From the NCBI GenBank assembly GCA_002104985.1, contig MCGO01000015.1, positions 310,001-374,000 on the forward strand: DNA of 64,000 nt, in the 5' to 3' direction. The stretch comes from Rhizoclosmatium globosum. Its lineage: Eukaryota > Chytridiomycota > Chytridiomycetes > Chytridiales > Chytriomycetaceae. A program made the position numbers and the translations under genes. The first letter of the stretch is position 1. The number at the start of each line of letters is the position of its first letter. The notes under the pieces were generated by a model that was not told the DNA's origin, ran no database searches, and worked only from the letters and a program-made list of their open reading frames with translations. Below, in pieces: positions 1-14,850 of the stretch.

Positions 1-215
1 CATGTTGATCTACTTTTTTTTCGCAACTTCGTTCGTGACAAACCCCAGATCAACCCAACAGTCCAATCTTACATCGAAACTTTTCCTGACACGTCTTCAG
101 TCCCAAGCTTATACCTCCGCGTTTGCTTTCAGAGGTATCCACATCGCGGTTTCAGTTTATTTCTCACATTTGGTTGTTGATACGTTGATCGCCATCAGAT
201 ATACAAATCCATAAA

Positions 216-2893
216 ATGGATCCACCACCCTCCCGAGCGCGAGCGCGTCCAAGCGCAGGAAGCAAGTCATCAGTTCGCCCTATGAGTATGTTCGCCGCAA
301 GTCCACTACGCGCATCAGTGACCCCCGCAGTAACCGAAGACCCCGCACCCCCACAACACGAATCCTCACCCCGACGATTATCTGGACATTCCTTTTTGGG
401 CATCCGAAAGTCTGGAAACTCAACGCGAGAGCCGTCGCGAGACTTTAGCAACAGCTCGGCTGACGGTGCTTCTCTGTTCGTGACTGGGCCTGGAAGCGAT
501 GGGAAAAAATCAAAGGAAGCCTCACGACAGTCGTCGTTGAAGACAAAGGAAGCGAATATGGGGAGTATGGGGAAACTGACGGATTCTCCGTCCCAACCGG
601 CTCCCAGACGGAACTCAAAAACGTTTAATCCTATTGCAATGATGGGAGTTGGACGAAAGAATTCCAAGAAAAAGGAAGAATATGGGATTCCTGGATATAA
701 ATTGGCGAACGAATCTCGAGACCTGGAGTGTATTGGGAGTGGAGTCTTGCTGGATAACAAGCCAAAAAAACAAACTGTGATACGAATCAAACCAGTTCTG
801 CGAGTCGTTAATCCAGATGTAGATGAAATGATTTCCAGTGAAATGAAACCTCAATTAAGTACTGGTAGGACTTACTCTTAACAAAGATGGGATGCTCAAA
901 TACCAAACAGACTTACTGCCAAGGATGGACTCGACTGAATTTCCACTTCTGGAAACTGCCCATCTCGCATTCAATAGCTCCACAGGAAGCCTTAAACAAA
1001 TGATGTATATATCGCCTCACAGAGTAATACACGACGACTTTGTCTCAGAAACCAGCAGTAAAAGGAAAAGCGGTAATGACGTTCGTGACAGCATGGTAAC
1101 AGATGATGCGCACGACGATGACGATCTGGGAAGTTCTTGGGGCGACGATGTCAGACGTTTCAGCAATCGACTGAGTGTAGTTTCCACACATCATGCAAAC
1201 AAGCGAGAGAGTATTGCGAAATTCAGCCTCAAAGAAAACGATGACGGAAATGATGAAGATTCTATCAAGAATGTAAAGTTGGCAAACAAGGCACTTCACA
1301 AAGCCATAGATACATTCAAAGCCAATAACACGAAAAACGGGCTTGGTTGGGGAGAATTGATGCTTATAAATGGAACGATACAGGCCATAGTACTTGGTTG
1401 TCTTGAGAGTTATGTTTTTTGGAGTGTTTGGAAGTTTATTGATTTGAGTTGGGGTGCGACAAGTGGAAATGCGCAATTCTATCTGGTAATCTTCACTTTC
1501 AATAATCCAGTTCTATTTTCTTACACTCTATGAAGGTATACTTTGGCCTCTTCGTCCTAGCCGAAATTTTTATGGCTCTTGGATTATTAGACGCGGTATG
1601 TCCATTGTCCATCTTTAATTAAGTCCAATTTAACTTAAATATGGTACTAAGGCATGGAACAAAAATTCCATGCAAGTGATCGCATGTATCCTCTTCAACT
1701 TTGGAATCCTATCCTACTCGTTCATCCAAATCAACCATATCCGAAAGATCCAGATATGCGCCGAATCCTTCATCGCCGTTTACGCAGCTGGACCTTACCC
1801 TTTTGTATTTAACCAGACTCAGCTGTACGCCCAAGACCAATCGACGTACTTTAATTTGATGGGGACGTGTCCTTGGACATTGGATCCAAACGCTGCTGAA
1901 CGACTGACGGAGAGTTTGAAGTATTTGAGGGATGCGGCGCCTGTAGAGCTGGTTATTTGTGGAATTAGTGGGCTTGGGAATCTGATGGGGATGTTTTTCG
2001 GGTATAAAACATATCAAGGTACTTATTCGAAAGCGAAATAAGCTCGTGTGACTAAACAAATTCGATGCAGAATATGGGTGGAGTATGTATCAAGTCCAAG
2101 GAGCGAGTATTGAACGAAAATGTAAGCCGCATACATAGTCCCGTTTTCGCTTAAGCTCACCACCGCTTCTTACAGGGATCATGACAAGATATCACCTCTT
2201 TATTTTGGTGCTGAAGGTAAGCTGATATATTCAACACAACTTTTTTCTCACAAAATTGAGTCAGTTCAACATCTTCTTCACCCTCGGATTTGTCAGTCAA
2301 ATGGTTGCTGCTTTTTATTACTCTCAAAAGGGAGTGACGGATCAACTGCAAATGTTCAATACACCTTGGATTTTGGGACCAACGAATGAAACAACAGTCA
2401 TTATGCCGAATGATTATACTAAAGTTCCGAAAAATCTGCTTCTTCCACTGAGTATAGTAGCGATAGTTGCAGCGTCTTTGTCGTATCTATTTGGGTGGAA
2501 TGCAATCCGAAAATGCAACAAGTTGCTGATGTTGAGTTTTTTGGGACTACTCTTGGCTGACTTTGCGGCTGTTGTTTACGGACTGCAAGCTGTGTTTACG
2601 GATAAAAAGTATGAAATCACAAAGGATGCGTTGGCACTATTTTGTAAGACGTTTTCAGCTATTATTGTCATATTTTATTAACCGCAACCTAAAGGCTTTC
2701 TTCAAATCATCATCAACTTGGTAACGTGGATTATAGGGTTTCAGAATATACGAGATTTCGACAAAGGACTGAAAGATCTCCGTAAGTGTTGTGATACCAA
2801 TGCATGTTAAGTTAAACGGTTTTGATAGTCTACCAAACGGCTAATATTGATGCTACTGGAAACAAGATGGAGCGTAAAATATTCTTGGATTAG
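216..2893 (+). CDS. UPF0658-family Golgi-type multi-pass membrane protein
   Basis: Nine exons fit one open frame: 216-864, 911-1485, 1536-1595, 1652-2018, 2071-2121, 2176-2216, 2265-2643, 2695-2781, 2829-2893, with introns of 46-56 nt. About 350 N-terminal residues are Ser/Arg-rich and acidic, with no signal peptide. They precede about seven hydrophobic segments. Family-like motifs include LAEIFMALGLLDAAWNKNSM, NFGILSYSFIQI, a loop ending in a GWSMYQVQGASIERK-like stretch, then LVLKFNIFFTLGF and a terminal KMERKIFLD. The spacing of these resembles the UPF0658 Golgi membrane proteins of fungi (known in fission yeast, biochemical function unknown). The long charged N-terminus is extra compared with what I recall of the family. 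No frame break is needed. The first intron is the least certain, because a 22-nt alternative (865-886) also keeps frame. Confidence 0.75.
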
Positions 2894-3064
2894 TGGTTGG
2901 GATTTCGCTCATTTGTTTTCAATTTCATGCACGTATTAAAACAGTAACATACAAATGTGGTTCTACTGATTCTAAAAGTGATATTTATGTATATATTCCC
3001 CTCTAAACACGTGGGGTGGGATTTAAAATGAAACAGAAACGCAACGAAAAAAGTCTAACATCCT

Positions 3065-4674
3065 TCAGCTCGCGGTATCGACTCTCTTGACTTCACCCTT
3101 TTCAGTGTCACTTGTAACCTCTTCTCCGTACGAGTTGGTACGGCCTGCGACAGCATTCGTTGAACCAGTTGCAACAATAGCCACAGTATGTTTCGCAACC
3201 GAAGAAATCGCGGCGTGGAATTGCTGGCTCTGAGCAAGAGAAGTTCCCAAAAACTTGTACACCTGAGAGCTTCTATCGAAAATGTTTCCATCTTCCTTCG
3301 TCTCAGTCAAAAAGAACTCCTCCGGCTTACGGTCCTGAACACCAAGCGCTCCAAGTGTGCAGTTACCAAGGTAGATTGAACGCTCAGGTTCAAGAGTCTC
3401 AAGACGCTCAGTGTGGGCTTTGGTCTTGAACTCGTGCATGTATCCGCCAGAGGAGACAACGTAGTAGAATTCCTTGTAGGTTTGGAAAATATCCTTTGTC
3501 TTGCGAGTCAAGAGACCTTCGTGGACGAGACCAATCAAAGGGTCATCATGCCCTTCGTATTGATCAGTTTCAAACATTTCCGGACCTGTGGACTTGTCCA
3601 ACTTGCTGGTACAGAACAACTTCCACTCCTTCTCGGCATCCAAACCAGCCAAAGCGGCTTCAATATCGCCCGAGTGTTCCACCTTGTGAGACTGGATCTC
3701 GGAGATTGAGGACACGCCAATCAGAGCAACCTTGAGTTCCCGGATCAGATTCGCCTCAAAGACCTTGAAATCCGCCTTCGTGTCGATAAGGCTCTGGTTT
3801 CTAGCCTCGTGTTTCGCCTTTGCGTGATCGAGTTTGTTTTTGAGGACTTTGTTTACGAGCCACGGATCGCCGTACTTTTTAGCGTCTGTTCCTGGTCTGC
3901 GGGCAAAGGAAAGCGCTTTTTGGAGGTCTTCTTTTGCTTTGATGATGGACTGTTTGTCGCGGACGCGTTCTTCGTTGCGGGCCTGGTGTTTGAGTGAGTG
4001 TTAGGTTGATTCTAAGGAGGGTTGGGACTTTGACGCAGACCTTCTGTTCGCGAATAAGAATGTTCAACTTGGACTTGAGCGTGCGCTGGATTCCCTCAAG
4101 GGCCTTGGTCGTCTGGTTCTCCAGGCTGCGTTCAACGGTCGAGTGCTGTCCGGCAAGAATCGTCGCATCGGTCTTGAACACTTGGACAAGGGCTCGGATC
4201 GCTGACTCTTCAACGAATGCACGGTCGCGGAGTGGTGCCTGTTGGGTCCAGAGCTGTTTTTGTGAGTGATGGGGAGAATCAGAAGTGCTTTGCCAGAAGT
4301 ATAACGCGTGTTATCGGAGTACATACCTTCTGGTTCGAGGTGTGAGATCTGGCAAGTGCCTTCTCGGCTTCATAAATGCGGTTGAAGTGGTTGGACAAGG
4401 AAACAACAAAGTCCTTCCATCCATGCACGCGATCAGTCAAGACATCGGCAGGGTCAACAGCTAGTCCAAGAGCGACAGTGTTGGCTTCAGCGTCAAAGTT
4501 CTCTTCTCCTTCTGCCAATTTGGTGGCAGACAATGTTGGAGAGGATGGTGGAGACAGAGGTCGCTGGGATGGGGAACGGTTGTCCAACGTTTTGGATCGG
4601 AACATGGACATGTTGCGGCTTTTGTAGGTTGATGGTTTTCTTGGTGTGGAAATACGGGTGGTTTTATATTCCAA
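3065..4674 (-). CDS. Slm1/Slm2-like BAR and PH domain protein, copy A
   Basis: Three exons (4674-4327, 4253-4041, 3982-3065) give about 492 residues with no frame break. A conserved MSMFRSK follows an optional 21-residue leader (first ATG 4674, second 4611). A long helical region (about residues 60-290, rich in Lys/Glu/Gln) looks like an F-BAR/BAR fold. A PH domain follows at about residues 325-440, with the Slm1-type pattern of an FYYVVSSGGYMHEF strand and an ERSIYLGNCTLG strand. Yeast Slm1/2 are plasma-membrane, PI(4,5)P2-binding effectors of TORC2; a similar membrane-stress or eisosome role is inferred here. A close paralogue lies immediately upstream in the same orientation (4965-6669), so the pair is a tandem duplication. 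Confidence 0.8.
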
Positions 4675-4964
4675 AAAGTGAGTGTTGAACAGGATTTGGT
4701 GAGTGCACTATTATCTTGCTTGTCAATCCTGCCACGATTCCTGTTGCAAATTGTTCATCCATAATTGCACTCTCCATTTGTTGCCACGTTCCACCGCATT
4801 GAAGTCATGGTCAGGAACATCGAGGAAGGCACCAATGCAAAAGTTGGCACCATTATCTTCAAGGCAATAAGGAACACACTTCACGACTTAAAAGTATTTA
4901 TATTTTCTGATTTGTAGCAAATTGCATCTAATTAGAATGAACAAAAGAAAACGGAGGGCACCGT

Positions 4965-6669
4965 TTAGTAAGCAGTTGGAAGTCTCTTGACCTCCTTCTC
5001 AGGAACAGCAGGAGCTTCACCAAGAGTGTTGCTACGACCAAGAACAGCATTGGTAGATCCAGTGGCGACGACACCCATAGTGTGCTTAGCAATCGAAGAA
5101 ATAGCAGCATGGAACTGCTGACTCTGAGCAAGCGAAGTTCCCAAGAACTTGTAAACGTGGGATCCTCTCTGAAACATTTTTCCGTCCTCCTTCTTCTCCG
5201 TCAAGAAGAATTCTTCAGGCTTACGGTCCTGAACACCCAAGGGGTCCAAAGTACAGTCACCAAGGTAAATCGTTCGCTCAGGCTCAATTGACTCAAGACG
5301 GTCGATTTGTGGCTTGGCTTTGAACTCGTGCATGTACCCACCAGCAGAAACGACATAGTAGAATTCCTTGTAGCTCTTGAACAAGTCCTTGGTTTTACGG
5401 CTCAAGACACCTTCGTGGACGACACCAATGAGAGGGTCGTCGTGGCCTTCGTATTGATCAGTTTCGAACATTTCTGGGCCACCGGATTTGTCGAGTCTGT
5501 TGACGCAGAATTGCTTCCATTCCTTTTCGGCGTCCAAGGCGGCGAGACCAGCTTCGATCTCGTTGGCGTGGCTGGCACGGTGGGGCTGGATTTCGGAGAT
5601 GGAGGAAACGCCAATAAGGGCAACCTTGAGTTCACGGATCAAGTTTGCTTCAAAGACTTTGAAGTCGGCTTTGATGTCAACAAGCTTTTGGTTACGAGCA
5701 GCGTGCTTCATTTTGGCGATTGCGAGCTTGTTCTTGACTTCTTGGTTGGCCAACCATGGGTCTCCGTATCTGTTGGAATCAGTTCCTGGTCTGCGGGCAA
5801 AGGAGATTGCCTTTTGGAGGTCTTCCTTAGCCTTGATGATGGACTGCTTGTCCTTCAATCTTTCCTTGTTACGTTGCTGTAATTTAAAATGGGAATATGG
5901 GTAAGAAGCTGAACACTCAGAGGGTGGCAAAAATTGGGCGTACCTTTTGGTCCTTGACCAAAGCAGCCAACTTTGCCTTGAGAGACTTTTTGATTCCATC
6001 CAAAGCAGTGATAGTTTGCTTTTCCAAGCTGTGTTGGACAGCCGAGTGCTGAGCAGCAAGGGCGGTGGCATCGTTCTTGAAGACCTGAACAAGGCCTCTG
6101 ACGGCAGACTGCTCACCGAAAGCAAGGTCTCTAACTGGGCAGGGTGGGTCCAGTGCTAATTTGATATGAATGATGGTGAGTTGAATGTTTATCAATTTGT
6201 AAGTTTCAAGTTGAAAGGGGGTATGGAGAGCACACAAGCCCAGAGTGTGTCTCCCACTCAGCAACTCTGGCGCATTCACGCATCGTGAGTAACGAAACCC
6301 TCACAAACACGCACCTTCTGGTTCGCAGTGTGTGACTTTGCCTGGGCCTTCTCAGCGTCTGCGAGTCTGTGGAAGTGGTAGTTGAGGGCGACGACAAAGT
6401 CCTTCCAACCGTGGGCGCGGTCCGTCAGAACATCGGCGGGATCAAGCGCAAGGCCGAGCGCCAACGTGTCCGCCTCCGCGTCGAAGGTGTCGTCCCACTC
6501 GGCCGAGCCCGGGTGTTCGTACAACTTGGATGCGAGAACGACGGCGACATCGGCGGGGAGTCGGCGCTTCCGCGGCAGGTGCGGCGGAGGGGAGTGTGTT
6601 GCGCTTGTCAGCTGTCTTGGACCGGAACATGGACATGATCTTGGCTTTGGGGCTGGGTTTTTGCTTCAT
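4965..6669 (-). CDS. Slm1/Slm2-like BAR and PH domain protein, copy B (two frame breaks)
   Basis: This tandem paralogue of the 3065-4674 gene shares its exon plan: 6669-6315, 6155-5944, 5876-4965. The last exon (304 codons) is clean and carries the PH domain. Exon 1 is one nucleotide too long: MSMFRSK is in one frame, and the stretch that continues into LALGLALDPADVL is in another. Exon 2 is 212 nt where copy A has 213, with the break near 6136-6146. There is no GT-AG intron that repairs either break. The exon-1 region is unusually GC-rich. Either the sequence contains one insertion and one deletion error, or copy B is a recent pseudogene. Conservation of the rest argues for a working gene. 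Confidence 0.7.
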
Positions 6670-8036
6670 ACAAATTCAATCAACCTGACACAATATTATT
6701 ATAATCTACTATTATTTTCAGAGACGAAGAACATTCATCTTCACTTTTTTCTTTGCCAAACTTGACCACAACTCACTGATGGCTCACTTCCCTTTCTCTC
6801 ATCCTCCTTCATCAACCAAACCACACAAAACATACCAAAAACAAATAAAACCAATAAAACAAACAAAAACATTTTCTTTACTCCTGTTTTGTCTTTTGTG
6901 GCTGGTACTGATCCAAATATCGCTGTCTCTATTGATCAAACAATATGCTGTAACTATTTCATTTACAGGCAGCAAACGAATGGTCTCACTGTCAAAGATA
7001 TTTACAGACAAATGTCTCCTTCATTCTCCCCCTTTCCTTCTCTTTTCCATTTAAATGTCCAAACGGCATTATTCAGATGAACAGAGAATATCCTTGTCGC
7101 TTTTATTAATTACTTAATTTTCTCATGAAGGATGCCTTTTCCACTTTTTGGTCTTTCGCACCCTAATTGGCTGTTCAAAATATCCCTTCCAAATTACTCC
7201 AAAAAGTTTCCCACAAAAAACTGTCGTCAAAGCGTGGTTTGTGTACCCCCGTCCCTATTCCTTCGCGAGTGCAGCGCCTCTCTTCCTTGTATAGAGACTC
7301 TATCAATTGCACACGGGAGTTGGGCATTGAGATTGAAACGGGATGCCTCTCCAACTTGAAACGATGAGGCTGCCCAACAACACAGCAACAGCATAGACCA
7401 AGCGTAGATCGAGTGTGATTGATGGAGGGCAAACGTCTCTTGTCTTGTTACAAGGGACTTCCCACACTTCCCCTTCAAAACCCGTGTCACAACGTCCCCT
7501 TCACAAAATCCCCTTCACAAAAAATTCACCCCTTCATCCAAATTGATAACCAACTACTCTAATAGGTATACACCAAGTCTACAGAACCAATCCAGCACAC
7601 TACTTTCTGCGGGAAGGAGTCGGCGATGTCATTGCCAAAGACCCTCTCACTCAATCATTTGTGACAACAAAATCCGAGGACATTCTCAAACAAAACAAAG
7701 TTAGAGTGTGATGGAGAGTTACCATTGAGTGAGAGGTGAGGAGCATATAAGAAGGAAACCAGTGTACAACAAAAGTGCAGCAACATTGGACGTGACAAGT
7801 AGCTTGTCTGAACTATTGTATTAGAACTAATACTTTTTATTAAATGTTTCTGATATTTGATTTTTTCATTTCCTGAGCTGCGTGGTCGTTTGAAAACCAT
7901 GTTTCCATTACTGTATTCAATGATGGGAGTTATGGATTGAGGAAGTTTTCTTTTTCTTTAGTGTCTTCATTCTTGAGAAATACATATTCACAAGAAGAGT
8001 AGCTAAATGGAATAACTCCTACGCCTGCTTTCGCTT
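6670..8036. other. intergenic stretch without a supported gene
   Basis: About 1.4 kb between the Slm1-like copy B start and the end of the Clr2 gene. It has A/T-rich and pyrimidine-rich low-complexity sequence and short open frames only, none with splice-consistent extension or a recognisable motif. It presumably holds the copy B promoter and the Clr2 3' region. Confidence 0.5.
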
Positions 8037-10329
8037 TTACAGCGATACCGTCACTGCACTCATTCCAATCAACTGCGGATGAAACTTGGAAATAACACCG
8101 CTGCTGCAAACAACACTGACAAATTCAAGCCGATCGCTTCCACCTTCAGTCTGGATCCAACTTCGCTTCACCTGAAACTCATCCTCTCTTCCTGCATACT
8201 CCAAGTGGCACAAGTACCCAAACAACGAGACATCTCCAGGTACAACATCCTTTTCGTTGAACTCAATACGCAGCACCTCCATCACAGCCATTGAAGGATG
8301 CAACGACCCTCCAAACCGCACCCGTCCACAAATTTCATCGTTCACCTTCCTCAGAATACCCCCGAAATCAAACTTTCCCTTATTCCCATCCAAAGCAACA
8401 CTCTGAGGAAACGTGACAAAGTCCCCCAGATGAATCACTTCTCCACCAATCTGCAATCCACGCCAACTCCTCCCCTTCAACGTCCTCAACTGTCCAGCAT
8501 CACGCGGTCCTTTGGGTACCACCGTATTCAACATTTCAGGCTCCTTCAACATCCCTGACGTCCAAACACGTACTACCTCGGTCGCATGTATCCATGACCT
8601 CCATACGGCTGCTCCATACTTTACAACAAGCATGTCTCCACACGCGTCCAACCATTTCCGTCCTTCCTTGGTTTTGAGACTCTGCCCATAAACTCAATCA
8701 CTTTCGCGTCGACGCGGATGCTTGAAAACGGCATCAACTCGGTTGGAAGAAATGTTATTTCAGAGTTGAGCCGATGAGTTCTATTTTGACCAAGTCTACT
8801 ACTGATGTATTTTTTTTTGAGGTGTCTTCCATGTGGAAGGTGTATATGGGATGGAAGGGGCAAAGACTTCAATGTCGCCGCCGGCGTCGTCTTCTTCTTC
8901 AAGGATTGAGAGTATGGAGTGTGGGCGAATGACGCGGACGGGGCCATCTGAAGTGGTGCTTGGGATGTAGTTTATCATTGTGTCCCGGACGATGCAGGGC
9001 CAGTACACAATATTCCCTGGGTTTGTGAGGTGGGAGAAGGAGGGTGGGATGAATTTGGGTGTGGTTGAAGATGATGCAGGTGTTTGAACGAGTGGTGGTA
9101 CGGCATCGCTTAATAAATAAGTACGGATCCATGCGAGTTGGTGAGGATGGTATTTGTACTTGAATGGTTCATTGGTGTCTGTTGAGGCTGGTTTTGACGG
9201 TTTACGGGCTTCGGCCGCAGTAGGGGGTTTTGGAGTTGGTTGTGTATTTGATGGGCGCCGGATTGCTGTAGCGGAGGTTGCGCTTGTGACAGACTTTGGT
9301 TTTGGGGGAGGGCGAATGTTGGAGGCGTGTTGAGCCCGCTGCTGCATTAACGGTTGTGGAAGTGACGGGAAAAATGGTGCTGATAGAGGAATCGATACAG
9401 ACGAACGAAACGCGGGTGCAGCACTCGTAGATCCAGCCTGTTGTGGTTTCGGAAACGTTGTATCGATTGCATCAGCGATATCCGACTCAGTCTCATCATC
9501 CCCTTCATCACTTATCAAAATTTGGATATCATCGTCTTCCATTTCCTCTGCAGCCTGCTGAATAAACACATCCTCCATTTCATCCACTTCCGAAAAGTCA
9601 GACTCTTCGTCCTCCCCTTGCCGTTGCGATTCATTATTTAGCGAGGAATTGGTGGATCCAGATTGCCTTGTCACAGACGACGATTCCTGGTCATCATCGT
9701 CAGAGTCAATCACACGATAAGATTCGTGCCGCCGTCGTTTTGCCGGAGGTGCTTGTCCTTCCTCAAGTACTTCTTCATGCTCAACATTGGCTTTTGAAGG
9801 TTTTACTCGCTTCATCTTGCCCAGACAGAGTACGCATTCACATGCTGAAGATCCGGATATCAATGAAATCATGTGAGGAGCAAATTCATTTGTTGAGCGG
9901 AACTTCCTGTTTTCAAGTTATGAGAACATGCAATGAATACACAGATTGGACACCACTCAACTGTCCTGACGGATGACCCCAAATGTATTTATCCACGTGA
10001 TTTGTCATGGAGGATATACGAGGCACTCGAACAAGAACATACCCTTTGGGAAGGGAGAAGGTGGAACGTTCGTCCAATGAAACTGAGGACAAGTACGAAG
10101 GAACGTTTTCGGGATGTTTCTTAAAGTGATTGAGAACAAGTTGGGATACCTTTAAGAAGCATAAAGCCGTTTAGTTCAATTTGAAGAATGACAGGCAGAG
10201 TACCCTTCCAAGGAACGCCGAGATTTCATTTGAGGTGCAGAGGGAACTATTATCCGGTAGGCGGAAGTGTGTGTATTCGCCAACGTCATTTGCAACAGCG
10301 TCTGTATGCGGTGTTGGGATGGTTGGCAT
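8037..10329 (-). CDS. clr2: Clr2-like heterochromatin silencing factor (SHREC subunit)
   Basis: The N-terminus comes from three spliced exons: 10329-10204, 10149-9962, then 9906 onward. It reads into the Clr2 N-terminal signature: LPKGYVLVRV, a YIWGHPSGQKFRS block, and a CECVLC Cys pair. A long acidic, Ser/Pro-rich linker follows. The C-terminus holds the Clr2/BAH-like module, with a YWPCIVRD strand, AKVIEFMGRV, and WRGLQIGGEVIHLGDFVTF, ending at a clean stop. In fission yeast Clr2 is part of the SHREC deacetylase/remodeller that silences heterochromatin. Two frame changes remain. The first lies at a nine-T run (8810-8818) and could instead be an 82-nt intron. The second is near 8655-8670. 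Nur1 and CENP-A genes occur later in the window. Confidence 0.75.
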
Positions 10330-10477
10330 TCTAACCAGTTTTGAAAAGTGAATTAAAGGAAGAGAAGAGAAGAGAGAAACAGATGATTACACAGAAATGT
10401 TAAATATTCTACACAATATAAGAGTTTCGTCTGAAGACTATCCTTAACCAAACTCTTACACCTCCATAAACTCCACT

Positions 10478-11541
10478 TCAATCTCTTGGAATATTCTCCA
10501 ACGCCTGTTGCTTGATTCTTCTTTCATACGCAGCCTTTTGAAATCATACAGATTAGAGAATCATAGCATTTCAAAGGATGAATGGGGAATGCACCTTATC
10601 CTTCTTGAAAAGCATGTATGCGTCAGACTGCGCAGGTGAGTTGGGGTTTGGATCATCCAGAAGGTCTTGGATACCGAGCAAGATCTAGTGGACAATGAGA
10701 GTGTGGTTTAGCCGCAGTTGCATGAATACAACCGAAAACAGACCTGCTTGACTGTGATAGCCGGCTTCCAGTCTTGCTCCTCATTCACAATAGAGAGACA
10801 TACTGTTCCACTTGGATAGATGTTTGGGCTGCCGATAAAAGGAACGTCAGTAAACTCAACCAGGTTATCTCATGTTTGTTGTCGCTTGACTACAGAAGCT
10901 CAAACTCGCTCTACGCCTTCCAGTATATTCGCACACAAATATTATCAGCCGTGTGAGTGTCTTGATGAATTATCTAGTTCCCAGGCAACATCAACTTTTA
11001 GACTTCCGTAGAGGATTCAAGCGTCAGCACAAATGAGCACCATTCCGTCCACGGTATTGATATCGAAATCATTACGTATGAAGCGAGGCCAGGCGGGAAG
11101 GTGTGACGGATATCCAAGAGTGGCTATCAACACTCACTGGAAAAGAGCCGGAGTAAACACGCATTTCGGGGGTTTCTGTGGGTAATCCTCGGGGAAGTGC
11201 ATAATAAGTTTGTACACGCCGTTCTCCCAGTTGGTTCCCTTTTTGCCTATGTGGAGAGTCAGTGGAGTAGTTCAGGTCCAAGTCTCTGGACAACACCCAA
11301 CCAAAACCGCACCTGGAATCCCGACATGCCATTTCATGAGATTCAAGGAGTTGTCCGGGTTCTTGTCTGGTCTGGCGTAGAAGCCGAATGCTGCGTGGAG
11401 TGTGCTTAGTCCCCTCCAGTGTCCTACAGTGTACTACACAAGACCGCCTCAAATCCAACGACAAATCAAAAGCAACTCACGATGATCCTTCCGCCACTGC
11501 TTCCGCTCCTCAGTCAGTCTCGCGATGCAAATCGAGTTCAT
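10478..11541 (-). CDS. UBC9: SUMO-conjugating enzyme E2 (UBC9)
   Basis: Six exons (11541-11481, 11390-11313, 11246-11138, 10828-10744, 10684-10595, 10534-10478) give a complete E2 of about 158 residues. It has all UBC9 hallmarks: [17 protein letters not shown] at the N-terminus, [18 protein letters not shown], and the active-site block [14 protein letters not shown] with catalytic Cys, followed by [14 protein letters not shown]. Length matches the family. It is the single E2 for SUMO, acting in the nucleus after the Aos1/Uba2 E1. One intron (10829-11137) is long for this window at 309 nt. The start lies only 63 bp from the divergent SCOT gene. No frame break. Confidence 0.95.
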
Positions 11542-11604
11542 TGTCTTCTCTTTCCGATTTGATTTTCTCTGTTCTTCAAAAAAAGAAGCTCTCACAAGAA
11601 AACA
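11542..11604. promoter_or_regulatory. 63-bp shared promoter between UBC9 and SCOT
   Basis: The two start codons face away from each other across 63 bp, so both genes must use this segment or sequence inside the opposite 5' ends. It contains pyrimidine-rich tracts but no clear TATA box. Confidence 0.5.
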
Positions 11605-13760
<2,156 letters not shown>

Positions 13761-13832
13761 AGTGAAGAGACTTTTTGTGTTAGGAGCTTTGATAAATTAT
13801 AAAGAGTAATAGCGTCGAATGTGAGATTGTAT

Positions 13833-14850
13833 TCATCGTTGAAAGTTCGTCGTTGATTCTATCAGTCCTATCAAGAAATTAGCATCATCGACAGCCAATA
13901 AACACCCACCTTCAATGGCTGCCTCGATTTCTTTCTCATCTGCACGTACGATATCAGCCAAGTCACGCAAAGTTACCCACTCCTTCAATGCATGAACACG
14001 AGTTGCCAAGAATACGCAGGCACAAGCCGTCACCTGTTTGAATCAAGTCATTTAAGAATCAATCGATTTTGTCTCTTGTAGAAATACCTTGGCTGGTACA
14101 TCCAAACAAGTCCTTGAATCCAGAAAGAATCATTCGCCAACCCAATAGCAGTAGTGGATACTTCAGTGTACAATCCATCAATTTCTATCGTCTCTATAGT
14201 CGAGTATTTTAGAAGTACGGTTTTTCAACGGAGAGGAGAACTGACTGTTGGAAAGTGATTGTCGAGTTTCAGCACTCCATACATCTTGCATAATGTACAC
14301 AATCCACGGATGCGGCGTTTCCACGGTGGTTTCAAATGCAAGGATTCGAAGGAGGAGGAGTTCCGCTGTCACAAGTGACTCCTTGAGGTCCCAGTATATC
14401 TTTTTTTTTTTTGAAGGAGTTGAATGAGTTGCATGAGGTGGAAGTGAGACATTGACAGTTACATCATCATCTGTGTCATGTATCCATTTGAAGAACCGTG
14501 ATGCATAATCCTGAGTAGGATCAGAGGGCTGCAATGTCAATCGAGCAAAGTGCTCACCAATAGCCAGCATTGACAATGTCCCTCAGTTTCCTCGAGACTT
14601 CAGTCTGCTTACATGCCAGATGAATACATGTACATAATATAAGCTGAGGCATACGAGGTCAGCGGTATCAAGAGAACATGATTGAGTCGTGTTTGTTTAC
14701 ATGGTGATCCAGTTCTTTTGCAGCTTCGTCGATGGCAGCTAATGCTTGATACGAATGCCAATATTTCAAAGCCGTTGCAGTTGTAGAGTGGAGAGGAAGC
14801 TGAAGGATCTTTGCGAGAGTGAGTAAGAAAGTGATGGGATCCGATTGCAT
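13833..14850 (-). CDS. cyclin-Q/FAM58-like cyclin
   Basis: Exon 1 (14850-14701) starts MQSDPITFLLTLAKILQLP and contains TATALKYWHSY. Exon 2 (from 14643) reads LILCTCIHLACKQTEVSRKL then RDI, the classic first cyclin fold. Then come KESLVTAELLLLRILAFET, PHPWIVYIM, and in the second fold VTACACVFLATRVHALKEW. This arrangement best resembles cyclin Q (FAM58), the CDK10 partner, with cyclin L/K as alternatives. Two frame junctions are not clean: near 14530-14575 (a 46-nt intron with donor GTCAAT would fix it) and near 14110-14130. The start faces Sae2 across 100 bp. Confidence 0.6.

Noticed and set aside
164..790. A 208-codon minus-strand frame opposite the start of the UPF0658 gene
   Set aside because: The plus strand has a nine-exon gene with family motifs; the minus frame shows no domain and overlaps its first exon.
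5307..5882. A 191-codon open frame on the plus strand
   Set aside because: It lies opposite the conserved PH/BAR exon of Slm1-like copy B; its open state is a side effect of codon bias in the real gene. The same holds for 3413-3709 opposite copy A.
7132..7490. Several overlapping 60-90 codon frames in the 6670-8036 gap
   Set aside because: None has a recognisable motif, splice extension or consistent composition; they overlap on both strands as expected for random open frames.
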